This document shows, one piece after another, positions 26,083 to 33,785 of a stretch of 64,000 nucleotides of DNA; position 1 is the stretch's first letter, and every line of letters starts with the position of its first letter. This stretch comes from Rhodococcus erythropolis NBRC 15567 (GTDB lineage Bacteria > Actinomycetota > Actinomycetes > Mycobacteriales > Mycobacteriaceae), in the NCBI RefSeq assembly GCF_001552595.1, contig NZ_BCRM01000011.1, forward strand, positions 62,001-126,000. The letters run 5' to 3'. The position numbers were made by a program, and so were the translations under genes. The notes under the pieces are model-generated. The model worked only from the letters and a program-made list of their open reading frames with translations. It ran no database searches and was not told where the DNA came from.

Positions 26083-26417
26083 GCACGGCGAGGGGGCTTG
26101 TGATTGTCGAGCCCGAGGTTGCGAAACCGATTGTATGTGCTTGTAATTCGTTGCTCGACGAGCTGCGAGCGATGGTGCTCATGTGTGAGCGAATCGGAGA
26201 CGTGAAGGGGATGGGAACACTCAAGTCAGGGCAGGACCTCGCCGCGAAGTTCTCCAAGAAGGCCGTCGGCGGTGAAGATTCGTTGGAGAAGTCATTGAAC
26301 AGCCACATCCAGGTGGTCACCGAGATGCGGGACTTCTTCCAGCAATGCGTCGACCGCTACGGCGAAGTCGACGACTCGAATGCCTCTGCACTGGCGAGCG
26401 TCGACACCCCTCGATAG
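26079..26417 (+). CDS. Small two-helix protein, module B2
   Basis: A 112-aa partner of the B2 lipoprotein, GTG start overlapping the lipoprotein stop. The N-terminal helix is unique (VEPEVAKPIVCACNSLLDEL) and has extra Cys; Cys22 and Cys90 keep the 68-residue spacing. Turn KGMGTLKSGQDLAAKF; the C-terminal helix is close to B1. Last gene of the B operon; a hairpin shared with the convergent ribH2 gene follows directly. No family recognised. Confidence 0.72.
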   Translation: MSTARGLVIVEPEVAKPIVCACNSLLDELRAMVLMCERIGDVKGMGTLKSGQDLAAKFSKKAVGGEDSLEKSLNSHIQVVTEMRDFFQQCVDRYGEVDDSNASALASVDTPR

Positions 26418-26420
26418 ACA

Positions 26421-26461
26421 CAAAAAATCTCGCTGAGCCGATGGCATTCGACTCAGCGAGA
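26421..26461 (-). terminator. Rho-independent terminator of ribH2 (possibly bidirectional)
   Basis: Perfect 10-bp stem (26428-26437 with 26452-26461), 14-base loop, and on the minus strand a run of six T directly after it (26422-26427). It ends the lumazine synthase transcript and may also stop the plus-strand module B transcript. Confidence 0.85.
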
Positions 26462-26473
26462 CTTGGGTAACGA

Positions 26474-26935
26474 CTAGCTGGTGGGCAGGGCCTTCAACGA
26501 CTTGACGGTGGCGTCGACCGCGCGAGCAGCCTCGGCGCCCTTCTTCACGAAATGCGTGCTGAAGTAGTCGACGTGCTCGGCGTGCTCGTGGAAGTGATGC
26601 GGCGTCAAGACCACCGAGAAGACCGGAACGTCGGTGTCGAGCTGCACGCGCATCAGACCGTCGATGACAGCCGTCGCCACGAAGTCATGCCGGTAGATAC
26701 CGCCGTCGACGACCAGACCTGCGGCAACGATCGCCTGGTAGCGGCCGGTCTTGGCCAACCGCCGGGCGTGCAGGGGGATCTCGAAAGCTCCCGGTACCTC
26801 GAAGAAATCAACCGTGTCCTTGGGGTAACCGAGCTCGACGATCGCGTCGGTGAATCCGTCGCGTGCACGGTCGACGATGTTGCGATGCCACGTCGCCTGA
26901 ATGAACGCGATGCGCTGTCCCTGGATCTCACTCAT
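26474..26935 (-). CDS. ribH: 6,7-dimethyl-8-ribityllumazine synthase, type II (RibH2)
   Basis: A 153-aa protein that joins the ribitylamino-pyrimidinedione and dihydroxybutanone phosphate to give lumazine, the riboflavin precursor. It matches the type II (decameric, Brucella RibH2-like) group: IAFIQATWHRNIVDRA, VPGAFEIPLHARRLA, GGIYRHDFVATAVIDGLM, and SVVLTPHHFHEHAEH with the catalytic His. Start ATG 26935; an in-frame ATG two codons earlier is also possible. No other rib gene is nearby, so it is probably a second, orphan copy outside the main riboflavin operon. It ends in a clear terminator. Confidence 0.9.
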   Translation of the reverse strand: MSEIQGQRIAFIQATWHRNIVDRARDGFTDAIVELGYPKDTVDFFEVPGAFEIPLHARRLAKTGRYQAIVAAGLVVDGGIYRHDFVATAVIDGLMRVQLDTDVPVFSVVLTPHHFHEHAEHVDYFSTHFVKKGAEAARAVDATVKSLKALPTS

Positions 26936-26981
26936 AACCATGAAACTAGCGCACTGGGAAGCATCGACGCGACCACCCGTC

Positions 26982-27494
26982 CTAGTCCTGCTGACGGGGG
27001 AAGGCGGTCGAACGACCCCATCCGGCGTCATTGGTGAGGTGCTCGAGGAGAGGCTGAATTCGATACGGAAGGGGATTGGTCAGAGCGATGGTCGTGGTCG
27101 AATGCGTGACGCCTGGAAGTGACACGATCTGCTCGGCCAACTTCTGCAGGGCCGCGTGCGTCGAGGTGGCGACGCGAACGAGCAAATCCTCGCGACCAGT
27201 TGTGGCGTGAATTTCGATCACCTCGGGCAACTCGGTCAGACTCCGAGCGACTGCGCTGATCTTGCCCTGCTCGAGTTCCAGACCGACAAATGCCTGAATC
27301 GGGATACCGACCTCGGGGAGATTGAGATTCGGCCGAAACCCGGTGAGAAGTCCGTTGGATTCCATGCGCTTCATTCGCGACTGGACGGTGTTGCGGGCGA
27401 CGCCCAACGAGTTGGCCAACTCGGCCACACTCATCCTCGAGTCCTTGCTGAGCAGTCCGAGCAACTGGACGTCGAGCTTGTCGATGCTGAGCAC
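26982..27494 (-). CDS. Lrp/AsnC-family regulator next to leucine/valine dehydrogenase
   Basis: A 170-aa regulator: N-terminal HTH (LDVQLLGLLSKDSRMSVAEL, recognition helix GVARNTVQSRMKRME) and a C-terminal RAM ligand domain (FVGLELEQGKISAV to IALTNPLP). GTG start at 27494. It is divergent from the amino-acid dehydrogenase gene, with 219 bp between the two starts. This is the common arrangement for Lrp-type proteins that sense branched-chain amino acids and control the degradative dehydrogenase; here that is inferred. The space contains the inverted arms TTGGGT (27622-27627) and ACCCAA (27645-27650). Confidence 0.88.
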   Translation of the reverse strand: MLSIDKLDVQLLGLLSKDSRMSVAELANSLGVARNTVQSRMKRMESNGLLTGFRPNLNLPEVGIPIQAFVGLELEQGKISAVARSLTELPEVIEIHATTGREDLLVRVATSTHAALQKLAEQIVSLPGVTHSTTTIALTNPLPYRIQPLLEHLTNDAGWGRSTAFPRQQD

Positions 27495-27713
27495 TTTGTG
27501 AACCTCTCCTCAGTGATATGGGTCACTGGATGATCGAATTGACTAGTTCAAGAGATTTGCATTGACCAAATCGTAGCTCAGGCAGAGCATTGGTTCCACG
27601 AATTGCTCAGCGGGATTCTCTTTGGGTTATTTGTCCCCAATAGTACCCAACGGCCATTTCGTCCCAATGTTTCGACTGCACCCCGTTTATCCTTCGGAAA
27701 GGTCTATCCCACA

Positions 27714-28829
27714 ATGACTCTCACCGCCGAGCCCGTGAACTCTGTTGTTTCCCATGACGACACTGCGGGCGTGTTCGATCGCGCCGACTACCTGCGCGAT
27801 TACCCCCACGAGCAGGTGAGCTTCTTCCAGGATCCCGCGAGCGGCCTCAAGGCCATCGTCGCCATCCACTCCACGACGCTCGGCCCCGCGCTCGGCGGAA
27901 CGCGCTTCTACCCGTACTCCGACGAATCTGCCGCAGTCACAGACGTTTTGCGCCTCTCGCGCGGAATGACCTACAAGGCTGCGGTTGCCGGCGTGGACCT
28001 CGGCGGCGGCAAGGCTGTCATCATCGGCGACCCCGCAACGGCCAAGACCGACGAATTGCTCGGCGCCTACGCAAAATTCGTCCAGACCCTCGGCGGCCGC
28101 TACATCACCGCTGGTGATGTCGGAACCAACTCCAACGATCTTGACATCATCGGTCGTAACACCGACTTCGTCGTCGGCCGCAACGCTACGGTCGGCGGTT
28201 CCGGTGACAGCGCTCCGATGACGGCCCTCGGCGTTTTCCAGTCGATGCGCGCCGCGGCACAGTCGCATTGGGGCACTCCGTCGCTCGCAGGCAAGACTGT
28301 TGGTGTCGAGGGCACAGGCAAGGTCGGCTACGAGCTGATCAAGCTTCTCCTCGCAGACGGCGCAACCGTGTTGGCGACCGACGTCAACGCCGGAGCACTC
28401 GACCGCGTCAAGGCTGACTTCCCGCAGGTGAGCATCGTCGACAGCATCATCGACGCCGATCTCGACGTCTACGCACCGTGTGCGATGGGCGCAACCCTCA
28501 CCGACACGACCGCACGCTCGATCAAGGCCGAGGTTGTCTGCGGCGCTGCCAACAACCAGCTCACCGTGCCCGAGGTCGAGAACATCCTCCGCGACCGCGG
28601 CATCACCTGGACCCCCGACTACGTCGCCAACGGCGGCGGCCTCATCCAGGTTGCCGGCGAGCTGAAGGGCAACTCGGCCGAAGAGGTCAAGCTCAAGGTC
28701 GAGAAGATCTTCGACACGGTCACCGAGATCTTCGCGAAGTCGAAGAACGACGGGATCCTCGCCGGCGAGGCTGCTGACGCGGTCGCCGAGGCTCGGATCG
28801 CCGAGGCAGCTCGCGTAGCCAAGGGCTGA
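27714..28829 (+). CDS. Leucine/valine dehydrogenase (Glu/Leu/Phe/Val dehydrogenase family)
   Basis: A 371-aa NAD-dependent amino-acid dehydrogenase that oxidatively deaminates a branched-chain amino acid to the 2-oxoacid. Marks: LGPALGGTRFYPY, the catalytic Lys region LSRGMTYKAAVAGVDLGGGK, AGDVGTNSNDLDII, Rossmann VGVEGTGKVGYELIKLL, and CAMGATLTDTTA/AANNQLTVPE. These match leucine and valine dehydrogenases better than phenylalanine dehydrogenase. Start ATG 27714, with GGAAAGG upstream. Together with the Bkd complex at 51-54 kb it would cover the first two steps of branched-chain amino-acid breakdown. Confidence 0.88.
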   Translation: MTLTAEPVNSVVSHDDTAGVFDRADYLRDYPHEQVSFFQDPASGLKAIVAIHSTTLGPALGGTRFYPYSDESAAVTDVLRLSRGMTYKAAVAGVDLGGGKAVIIGDPATAKTDELLGAYAKFVQTLGGRYITAGDVGTNSNDLDIIGRNTDFVVGRNATVGGSGDSAPMTALGVFQSMRAAAQSHWGTPSLAGKTVGVEGTGKVGYELIKLLLADGATVLATDVNAGALDRVKADFPQVSIVDSIIDADLDVYAPCAMGATLTDTTARSIKAEVVCGAANNQLTVPEVENILRDRGITWTPDYVANGGGLIQVAGELKGNSAEEVKLKVEKIFDTVTEIFAKSKNDGILAGEAADAVAEARIAEAARVAKG

Positions 28830-28853
28830 CATCCCTCTCGCAGTCATGTAGCG

Positions 28854-28930
28854 CGGCCGGTCCCGACTAGTGTGGACACCAGACGAGCAGATTTTGCAGA
28901 TCTGGACCACATCAGCCGGTAGACCGGCCG
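28854..28930 (+). promoter_or_regulatory. Nested three-helix stem-loop upstream of methyltransferase gene
   Basis: Three stacked inverted repeats share one centre: CGGCCGGTC (28854-28862) with GACCGGCCG (28922-28930); TGTGG (28871-28875) with CCACA (28907-28911); CCAGA (28879-28883) with TCTGG (28901-28905). It lies 29 bp before the methyltransferase ATG and 25 bp after the dehydrogenase stop. It could terminate the upstream transcript or act as a 5' leader; no T-run is present. Confidence 0.45.
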
Positions 28931-28958
28931 CTATGCGTCGGACGCCGGAAGGGCTTAC

Positions 28959-30077
28959 ATGACTGAACAATTCGCAGTGTGGACCGAGAACGACGCCGAG
29001 CAATCGGCCCGTTGGGGTTCGACGAGCAACGCCCCGGTGCCCAAGCGCATCGTCGTCGCCGACGACACGATGAAGGCCGACGACGCCTATCGCTTGGCAT
29101 GCGAAGGCACGGCGTTGTTGTGGCGCGGAGATTTTCAGAACGCTCGCCAACTGTCGAAGGCCGTCGCGTCGCGCATCGACCGCAAGCCGCGCCGAGCGTC
29201 CGACGACCCAGCCAAAGCCTTCCATCTCCACCGGCAGACCCAAGGACGCCGCGCGCAGATCCTCGGCATGCTGCTCATTCCCTTGGACGCAGATCTGTCG
29301 ATGCCACTCCGGCGAGCCCCGGACGCGCAAGTAGCGTTGACCGAAGCCTTCGGGATTACCGGTGAGCCTTCGGTTCGCTCGTTGCGTGACATCCTCGGCG
29401 CGATCGGCGCTCACGAGTGGCACCGCAAAGGTGTTTTCATCGAGGCTCTCGACGCACGAGTGCATCCCGCCTTCGGAGTGTTCTCACCCGTCCGCGGGGA
29501 GTATGTCGATCTTGTCGCGTCTGCTCCGCTACCGTCGACGGAATCTGCTTTCGATATCGGAACAGGTACCGGCGTTCTTGCTGCCGTCCTGGCGCGGCGT
29601 GGAGTTCAGACAGTGACGGCCACCGACCAGGACCCCCGGGCATTGCAATGCGCGCGCACCAACCTCTCGCGGCTTGGCTACGGCGATCAGGTGAACGTGG
29701 TGGAAGCAGACCTCTTCCCCGAAGGCACCGCTCCGTTGGTGGTCTGCAATCCTCCCTGGATTCCGGCCAAGGCCACCTCGCCCATCGAATACGCCGTCTA
29801 CGACCCTGCTGGAGCGATGCTGAAGGGCTTCCTGACGGGTGTCGCAGCGCATCTGGACGACGGGGGAGAAGCGTGGCTGATCCTCTCGGACATTGCCGAA
29901 CACCTCGGTCTCCGAACGCGATCCGAACTACACGACCTGATTGCGGCCGGTGGGCTCACTGTTGTCGATCGCATCGACGTCAAACCGACGCACGCAAAGG
30001 TCAGTGACCGAACCGATGCGCTTCACGCCGCCCGGGCACGAGAGACGACCTCGCTGTGGCGGCTTCGCCATCGCTGA
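28959..30077 (+). CDS. Class I SAM-dependent methyltransferase with NPPW motif
   Basis: A 372-aa protein. The C-terminal two-thirds is a Rossmann methyltransferase: motif I AFDIGTGTGVLAAVLARRG (GTGTG at 201-205), acidic motif TATDQDP, and catalytic-type NPPW at 264-267 (PLVVCNPPWIP), the signature of enzymes that methylate amide or exocyclic nitrogens (PrmC-like or adenine methylases). Residues 1-120 are a separate N-terminal domain, basic at 60-100 (RIDRKPRRA, HRQTQGRR), possibly for RNA or protein binding. ATG 28959 with GGAAGGG upstream. Target unknown. Confidence 0.82.
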   Translation: MTEQFAVWTENDAEQSARWGSTSNAPVPKRIVVADDTMKADDAYRLACEGTALLWRGDFQNARQLSKAVASRIDRKPRRASDDPAKAFHLHRQTQGRRAQILGMLLIPLDADLSMPLRRAPDAQVALTEAFGITGEPSVRSLRDILGAIGAHEWHRKGVFIEALDARVHPAFGVFSPVRGEYVDLVASAPLPSTESAFDIGTGTGVLAAVLARRGVQTVTATDQDPRALQCARTNLSRLGYGDQVNVVEADLFPEGTAPLVVCNPPWIPAKATSPIEYAVYDPAGAMLKGFLTGVAAHLDDGGEAWLILSDIAEHLGLRTRSELHDLIAAGGLTVVDRIDVKPTHAKVSDRTDALHAARARETTSLWRLRHR

Positions 30078-30190
30078 ATTCATTCTCAGTCAACGGCATT
30101 TCCCTGCCATGAAATGGTAATGAACGAGTAACAAATCGGGTCTAGCTTTCTTCGCAGTCGCACATCGTCACGCACTCCGGAGGAATCTCG

Positions 30191-31558
30191 ATGGAAAACA
30201 CTCTTGCCCGCAACGCAGCCGAAGATCTGACGAAAGGTCTTGGCCGACGCGGATTCATGAGGGCAGTCGCTGCCCTCGGTGCGGGAGTAGGCGTTGCCGG
30301 TGTGGCTTCGGGATGCGCGCACTCGAACGCGTCGCCGGCTGGATCGTCCTCCTCTGCACTACCGTTCGCCGATGGCATTCCGATTCTGCAACCGGGCAGC
30401 GGAAACGTCAGTGGCGATCACTATCTGAGTTCGGATCCGTCGGACGTCATGTGGGGTTATGTGCCCAACATCCACACCCGCGAGGTGATGCGGATGAAGT
30501 CGGGTCAGACCGTCACGATCGACGCCCTCTCGCACGAGGGAATTCTCGAGGATCAAGGGCGCAATCCTCTCGAATACTTCGGTAGCAAAGGCGTTTCCGA
30601 GAAGGACGTGCTCGAAGATGCGATTGCCGTTGCGGCCGAATACAACCGAACCGAACGAAACTTCGACAAGGACGGACCGCACGTCGTCACCGGCCCGGTC
30701 TTCGTCGAAGGCGCCCAGCCTGGAGACGTACTCAAGATCGAGACTCTCGAAGCCATTCCCCGCGTGCCGTACGGCGTTGTGTCGAGCAGACATGGCAAGG
30801 GCGCTCTCGCCGTCACAGCAGACGGAACCGCTCCAGCGGGAATCACTCTGGACGAAGTCATGCCGCCGGTCGCCACAGACGGGCGCGCAACAAAGGACCC
30901 GTTGAAGTACGGCGGTGTTTCCACCTTCACGGCGATCGAAGACGGCAAGGGAGTGATGCCTTTCGGACAGTCGAAGGTGCGGTTTCCCTTGCGACCCTTC
31001 ATGGGAATGATGGGAGTTGCCTATTCCTCGGATGCCGACCCGACGTCCCCGTCGTCGAACTCCATTCCTCCGACCCTGGGCGGCGGAAACATCGACATCA
31101 GGCATCTCGGTGTCGGATCAACCTTCTATTTGCCGGTATTCGCTGAAGGCGCCCTCTTCTACGTCGGTGACCCACACATGGCCATGGGCGACGGTGAGGC
31201 GGCGCTGACGGCGATGGAAGGATCGCTGCGCGGCACGTTCCGACTGAGCGTGTGCAAGAAGAACTCCGGTGACGCCCCATCGGTGGCATTCGGATACCCG
31301 TTCGCCGAGACCGAGGAGGCCTGGATTCCGATCGGCCTGTCCGACCCCAACGGTTCGGTCGATGGGCAGAACAGTGACCTCAACGGTGCCATGCGACGTG
31401 CGGTGGTCAACGCACTCGACTTCCTCGAGCATGATCGCGGTATGGATCGAGCGACGGCGTACGCCTATCTTTCTGCCGCAGCCGATTTCACGGTCTCACA
31501 GGTAGTCGATCGAACCGTGGGCGTCCACGGACAGATCTTCAAATCCCACTTCGAATAG
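30191..31558 (+). CDS. Exported acetamidase/formamidase-family protein (Tat signal)
   Basis: A 455-aa protein with a twin-arginine signal (LGRRGFMRAVAALGAG, residues ~17-32) followed by a possible lipobox (VASGC), so it is probably exported folded and perhaps lipid-anchored. The mature part matches FmdA/AmdA amidohydrolases (MRMKSGQTVTIDALSHEG, TGPVFVEGAQPGDVLKIE, LGGGNIDIRHLGVGSTFYLP, GDPHMAMGDGEAAL). Family members hydrolyse short amides to ammonia and acid, and an exported version is unusual. GGAGGAA precedes ATG 30191. Monocistronic, convergent with a YbjN-type gene. Confidence 0.87.
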   Translation: MENTLARNAAEDLTKGLGRRGFMRAVAALGAGVGVAGVASGCAHSNASPAGSSSSALPFADGIPILQPGSGNVSGDHYLSSDPSDVMWGYVPNIHTREVMRMKSGQTVTIDALSHEGILEDQGRNPLEYFGSKGVSEKDVLEDAIAVAAEYNRTERNFDKDGPHVVTGPVFVEGAQPGDVLKIETLEAIPRVPYGVVSSRHGKGALAVTADGTAPAGITLDEVMPPVATDGRATKDPLKYGGVSTFTAIEDGKGVMPFGQSKVRFPLRPFMGMMGVAYSSDADPTSPSSNSIPPTLGGGNIDIRHLGVGSTFYLPVFAEGALFYVGDPHMAMGDGEAALTAMEGSLRGTFRLSVCKKNSGDAPSVAFGYPFAETEEAWIPIGLSDPNGSVDGQNSDLNGAMRRAVVNALDFLEHDRGMDRATAYAYLSAAADFTVSQVVDRTVGVHGQIFKSHFE

Positions 31559-31567
31559 CGAGAAGGC

Positions 31568-31590
31568 GATCCGTCGTGTCAGGACGGATC
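31568..31590. terminator. Hairpin between convergent genes
   Basis: GATCCGTC (31568-31575) and GACGGATC (31583-31590) form a perfect 8-bp stem with a 7-base loop, just past the amidase stop and overlapping the last codons of the convergent gene. No T-run. It is a likely shared terminator. Confidence 0.5.
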
Positions 31591-32925
31591 GTCGAAGAGA
31601 CTCTGTTGCAAGGGATCGGCAAACAGGCCCATCTGCTCAGGTTGCGGCTTTGCCGGCGTCTCGGTTCGCGAATTGGGCAGGACCACCAGTCGCAAAGCCC
31701 CCCGAAGACGGTCGACCATGAGTTCCCACCCGCCGACCTGATCCTCGTATCCTGCAGCCTCTTCGGCGTCCCCGCGACTGTGGGCGTCCACCGCCTGACT
31801 GCGGAGCTGAATCTGCCATTCGTTACTGATGTGGAGGAGCTGAAGAATCAGATCGCGATCGCGCCCGCAGACATCGGCTACCGCGTCGAGATCCTCGGCC
31901 ACGTCCAGATCGAGATGCAGCAGGGTCTCGAGTTCGGGGGGCAGGTCCTCGGCCGTCAGATCAGGCTGCAGCGAGGAGGAGTCACCGCTCTTGTTCGCGA
32001 AGAAGAGGTCTCCGCCGACGCGTGCGGCGAACTCGTCGTCCACGGTACGCAGGAACGACGTCAAGGCTGCGCACGTATCGGTGAGTTGTTTGGGAACGAA
32101 TGGTGAGCCCGCCACCTCGAGGAACACCGACAGACGGTCGTCGATCAAGACGAACTTGATGCGCGACCATTTGCGGTTGAGATCGGCGATGACCTCGGCT
32201 GCACGAGTGCGGTTGCTGATGTCCTGAACGAGCGGCGAGAACAACTGCACGTCCATGGACTCGGAAAGCGGACCGACGAACATGACCGTCGAACCGACCC
32301 GAATTGGTATGTCGCCGTCGCTGTCCCGCTCGGGAAGCGTGCCGAGCATGGGAAGCAAAGCGAGAGTGACCAACTCCTTGAGGTGGTCGACGTCGTTGGG
32401 CATGTAGGCCGCGGTGGGGTCGAGTGTCGGAAGTTCTGTCGACTCGACAACCGACGGATCGAAATCCGGAGTCTGCTCGTTGCCGGTGAGATCGCTGGAT
32501 AGAAAAGCCGGGTGCTGCACACCGAACACATCACGGAACGCATCGACAGTCATCGCTGCGAGCTGATCGGCCCAGTTCTGCGCCTTGTCGACGCAGAAGG
32601 CGGGGGAGTTGTTCGGATCGTCGAGATTCTCGGAAGGCGGATTCCAGCCGAGTGCGATCAACTTTTGTTCGTCGGCATCTTCGAGTCGATAGCGCGGATG
32701 AAGGAAGTCGTTGGAAGGAACCTCGCAGCGGACTGTGTTCTCGTCCCACACGAGGAACTGAACACATGGCGCTGCGCCGTCAGCTGGATCGAAGTCGCCG
32801 GTGGACGATTCCACGGCAAGCACGTCGCCGTCGACCATGATGGAAATGTGATCGCCGAGGCGACGTTGAAATTCTGCCCATGCCCGGTCGACACTGACAT
32901 CGAGATCGAAGCCCATTGCGCTCAT
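31579..32925 (-). CDS. Two-domain YbjN-type protein
   Basis: A 448-aa soluble acidic protein. Residues ~1-110 form one domain (DVSVDRAWAEFQRRLGDHIS). Residues ~170-330 are a YbjN-like domain homologous to the smaller protein at 8199-8804 (IPIRVGSTVMFVGPL; SRIKFVLIDDRLSVFLEV; PFVPKQLTDTCAALTSFL). The C-terminal ~100 residues are helical. ATG 32925 follows a near-perfect AAGGAGGT. No enzymatic motif is seen. It may be a chaperone-like or sensory protein; in actinobacteria such proteins are common and unstudied. Confidence 0.72.
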   Translation of the reverse strand: MSAMGFDLDVSVDRAWAEFQRRLGDHISIMVDGDVLAVESSTGDFDPADGAAPCVQFLVWDENTVRCEVPSNDFLHPRYRLEDADEQKLIALGWNPPSENLDDPNNSPAFCVDKAQNWADQLAAMTVDAFRDVFGVQHPAFLSSDLTGNEQTPDFDPSVVESTELPTLDPTAAYMPNDVDHLKELVTLALLPMLGTLPERDSDGDIPIRVGSTVMFVGPLSESMDVQLFSPLVQDISNRTRAAEVIADLNRKWSRIKFVLIDDRLSVFLEVAGSPFVPKQLTDTCAALTSFLRTVDDEFAARVGGDLFFANKSGDSSSLQPDLTAEDLPPELETLLHLDLDVAEDLDAVADVCGRDRDLILQLLHISNEWQIQLRSQAVDAHSRGDAEEAAGYEDQVGGWELMVDRLRGALRLVVLPNSRTETPAKPQPEQMGLFADPLQQSLFDDPS

Positions 32926-33137
32926 CAGCCACCTCCTTCCGCAAAAGCTCAGACCTATACGGTATCGCGAGGTCCCGACAATGCTGCTGTCCTTTTCCGG
33001 TCGACCGGATTGCAGCGCGCCACGAACCGTGACGACTAGGAAGGTTGTCGCAGGTAGATCGGGTATTTGAGAGCGGCGACTGAAGTGCGCCTGTAACCGC
33101 CGTCACGCCAGGCGGTATGCAGGCGAAAGAGCGATGA

Positions 33138-33620
33138 CTATCCGGCGAGAACGGGCGAGACCTCGACGACGGGCGGCGTGGACCCGGTCGTGACAACTGG
33201 GGTGGTGCTGGTCTTGGTGGTCGTGGCTGTCGCGGTCGGTGACGAGGTCGCGGTAGCCGACGCGGTGGTCGTGGACGAGACCGGTGTTGTCGTACTCGTT
33301 GCAGTCGTAGTGGACGTAGCGGAACTCGTGCTTGTCGCGGTCACCACCAGCGGCTGATTACGAGGAGCAGTCGTCTCGTCGGCGATTCGCCAGGTCGGCG
33401 TCGGCGGGATGACAACCGTGGGAACTGCAACCGAGCTGTAGAACGCGGCCGGTTCGATCCCGGCGACGGACTCCACGGAAACCGACGAGACCAGAGCGGG
33501 AGGCTTCACCACAGGGCCGCCGGAACCGAATGCGCCGGCTGCTCCGCCGAAAACGAGGCCTGATGTCAGAGAGAGAGCGGCCACTGCGACAGCGCCGATC
33601 ATGACTGTTCTGTCTTTCAT
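33138..33620 (-). CDS. Exported Thr/Ser-rich low-complexity protein
   Basis: A 160-aa protein: signal peptide (MIGAVAVAALSLTSGLVFGG with Ala-rich cleavage region near 30), a ~60-residue Pro/Val segment, then from about residue 92 a run of Thr, Ser, Ala and Pro (TATSTSSATSTTTATSTTT...) to ~150. Such tails are substrates for actinobacterial O-mannosylation and act as extended cell-wall spacers. No known domain is present. ATG 33620 is preferred over the codon two residues earlier (AAGGACAGG upstream). Role unknown; a surface protein is likely. Confidence 0.7.
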   Translation of the reverse strand: MKDRTVMIGAVAVAALSLTSGLVFGGAAGAFGSGGPVVKPPALVSSVSVESVAGIEPAAFYSSVAVPTVVIPPTPTWRIADETTAPRNQPLVVTATSTSSATSTTTATSTTTPVSSTTTASATATSSPTATATTTKTSTTPVVTTGSTPPVVEVSPVLAG

Positions 33621-33727
33621 GCACACCTGTCCTTCGGGAGCAGTACGGAAGTACTGTAGGCGAAAAGATGCCGCAATGGAGTATCAGGGCCTGCTGGGCG
33701 GGACGCGAATCTGTGTGGCGTAGAACA

Positions 33728-33770
33728 CAAAAGGCCCCGGGCGTCGACGCGGACGTCGGCACCCAGGGCC
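33728..33770 (-). terminator. Rho-independent terminator after the lectin-LysM gene
   Basis: A 17-bp stem (33733-33749 with 33754-33770; two wobbles and one mismatch), 4-base loop and four T on the minus strand right after it. It lies 16 bp past the lectin-LysM stop. Confidence 0.8.
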
Positions 33771-33785
33771 AGGTCAAGCAGTGAA

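Noticed and set aside
27687..29465. A 592-codon open frame on the minus strand
   Set aside because: It lies opposite the amino-acid dehydrogenase and part of the methyltransferase, both clear families; its Arg/Val/Gly/Asp-rich composition is the usual antisense shadow in high-G+C DNA.
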